Of a stretch of DNA of 64,000 nt, positions 47,180-64,000 are shown one piece after another. Each line of letters opens with the position of its first letter. Positions within the stretch are counted from its first letter, which is position 1. The DNA is from Amorphochlora amoebiformis. Lineage: Eukaryota; Cercozoa; Chlorarachniophyceae. Location: the NCBI GenBank assembly GCA_054601695.1, contig BAAHQB010000205.1, positions 124,001 through 188,000 of the forward strand, read 5' to 3'. The position numbers and the translations under genes are program-made. The notes beneath the pieces were generated by a model. The model did no database searches. It was not told the DNA's origin and was given only the letters and a program-made list of their open reading frames with translations.

Positions 47180-47527
47180 TTGATATGGAATATGCAATAT
47201 TATATATATTCCTATATGTATAAACAAATATGTATGTATACACATATACATAATTACATCTACATACATCTATCTACTCATATCTCTTAATCAAAACATA
47301 ACCCCACAAAACTAACATCCTCTCCTTCTCCAAAAAACATTTACAGGTGGGTCATGATTTGCGTAGAGGGACACCGCTTTCTCAGAGCATCGGACAATTT
47401 TCGCAGATCAGCTGGCTCTCCATCTCTCTCACGCCATTTAAAATCTTCGAGTGATGACCTCTTCCTCTTTTTCCTTTCTCCCCCACTCTCCTCTTCCTTC
47501 CTTCCCTCCCTCGCCTTGTATTTTCAG
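46126..47527. other. Intergenic (TA)n block and one unplaced exon-like island
   Basis: (TA)n with CA/GT variants spans 46230-47240. An island at 47347-47453 (acceptor TTTACAG, donor GA|GTGATG) is followed by a pyrimidine-rich 74-bp intron-like stretch leading to exon 47528. Its open frames end in phase 1 or 2, whereas the next exon needs phase 0, so I did not join it to the downstream gene. Confidence 0.45.

Positions 47528-64000
<16,473 letters not shown>

Noticed and set aside
47347-47453. Upstream exon of the phosphatase gene
   Set aside because: Acceptor and donor look good, but the two open frames end in phase 1 or 2 while exon 47528 needs phase 0. It may belong to another isoform or gene.

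Overview
This window is nuclear DNA from an intron-dense microbial eukaryote. The evidence is GT-AG spliced genes, nuclear-type proteins (an Elongin A-like protein, an F-box/cyclin protein, ankyrin repeats, a class I myosin tail domain) and CCCTAA/TTAGGG-type telomeric repeats. The lineage cannot be fixed from sequence alone. A stand-alone TH1 domain protein and the compact protein set suggest a protist. Well over half of the window is (TA)n and related low-complexity sequence. It lies only in introns and intergenic DNA, and the exons between the repeats are clean, small (25-645 bp, mostly 30-120 bp) and of normal base composition. Long Tyr/Ile-rich reading frames are translations of (TA)n and are not genes.

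I rebuilt genes by hand from exon islands, requiring GT/AG borders, matching intron phases and continuous protein families. Layout: (1) + strand hypothetical gene, 5' end off the window, 68-4289. (2) - strand dienelactone hydrolase, 13021-4593, 11 exons for 230 aa. (3) - strand small protein with a signal-peptide-like start, 13806-13543. (4) + strand Elongin A-like gene, 14471-27196 or slightly beyond, at least 15 exons. (5) A gene-poor stretch, 27.2-29.1 kb, with a weak integrase-like remnant. (6) + strand hypothetical gene, 29101-31165. (7) + strand F-box/cyclin gene, 32596-34339. (8) - strand fuculose-phosphate aldolase-like gene, 40643-34966. (9) + strand TH1-only protein, 40884-41850, head-to-head with (8) across 240 bp. 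(10) + strand ankyrin gene, 43365-46125. (11) + strand histidine phosphatase (phosphoglycerate mutase-like) gene, 47528-63292 and beyond, about 25 exons; its 3' end is off the window.

There is no operon or shared pathway. The main interest is the architecture. Almost every long intron carries (TA)n. Many 3' splice sites read straight out of (TA)n with no polypyrimidine tract. Telomere-like repeats abut at least six splice sites. Decayed copies of exon ends sit 80-600 bp from their source exons in nearly every multi-exon gene. Together these suggest ongoing local duplication or template switching around (TA)n as a way of growing introns.
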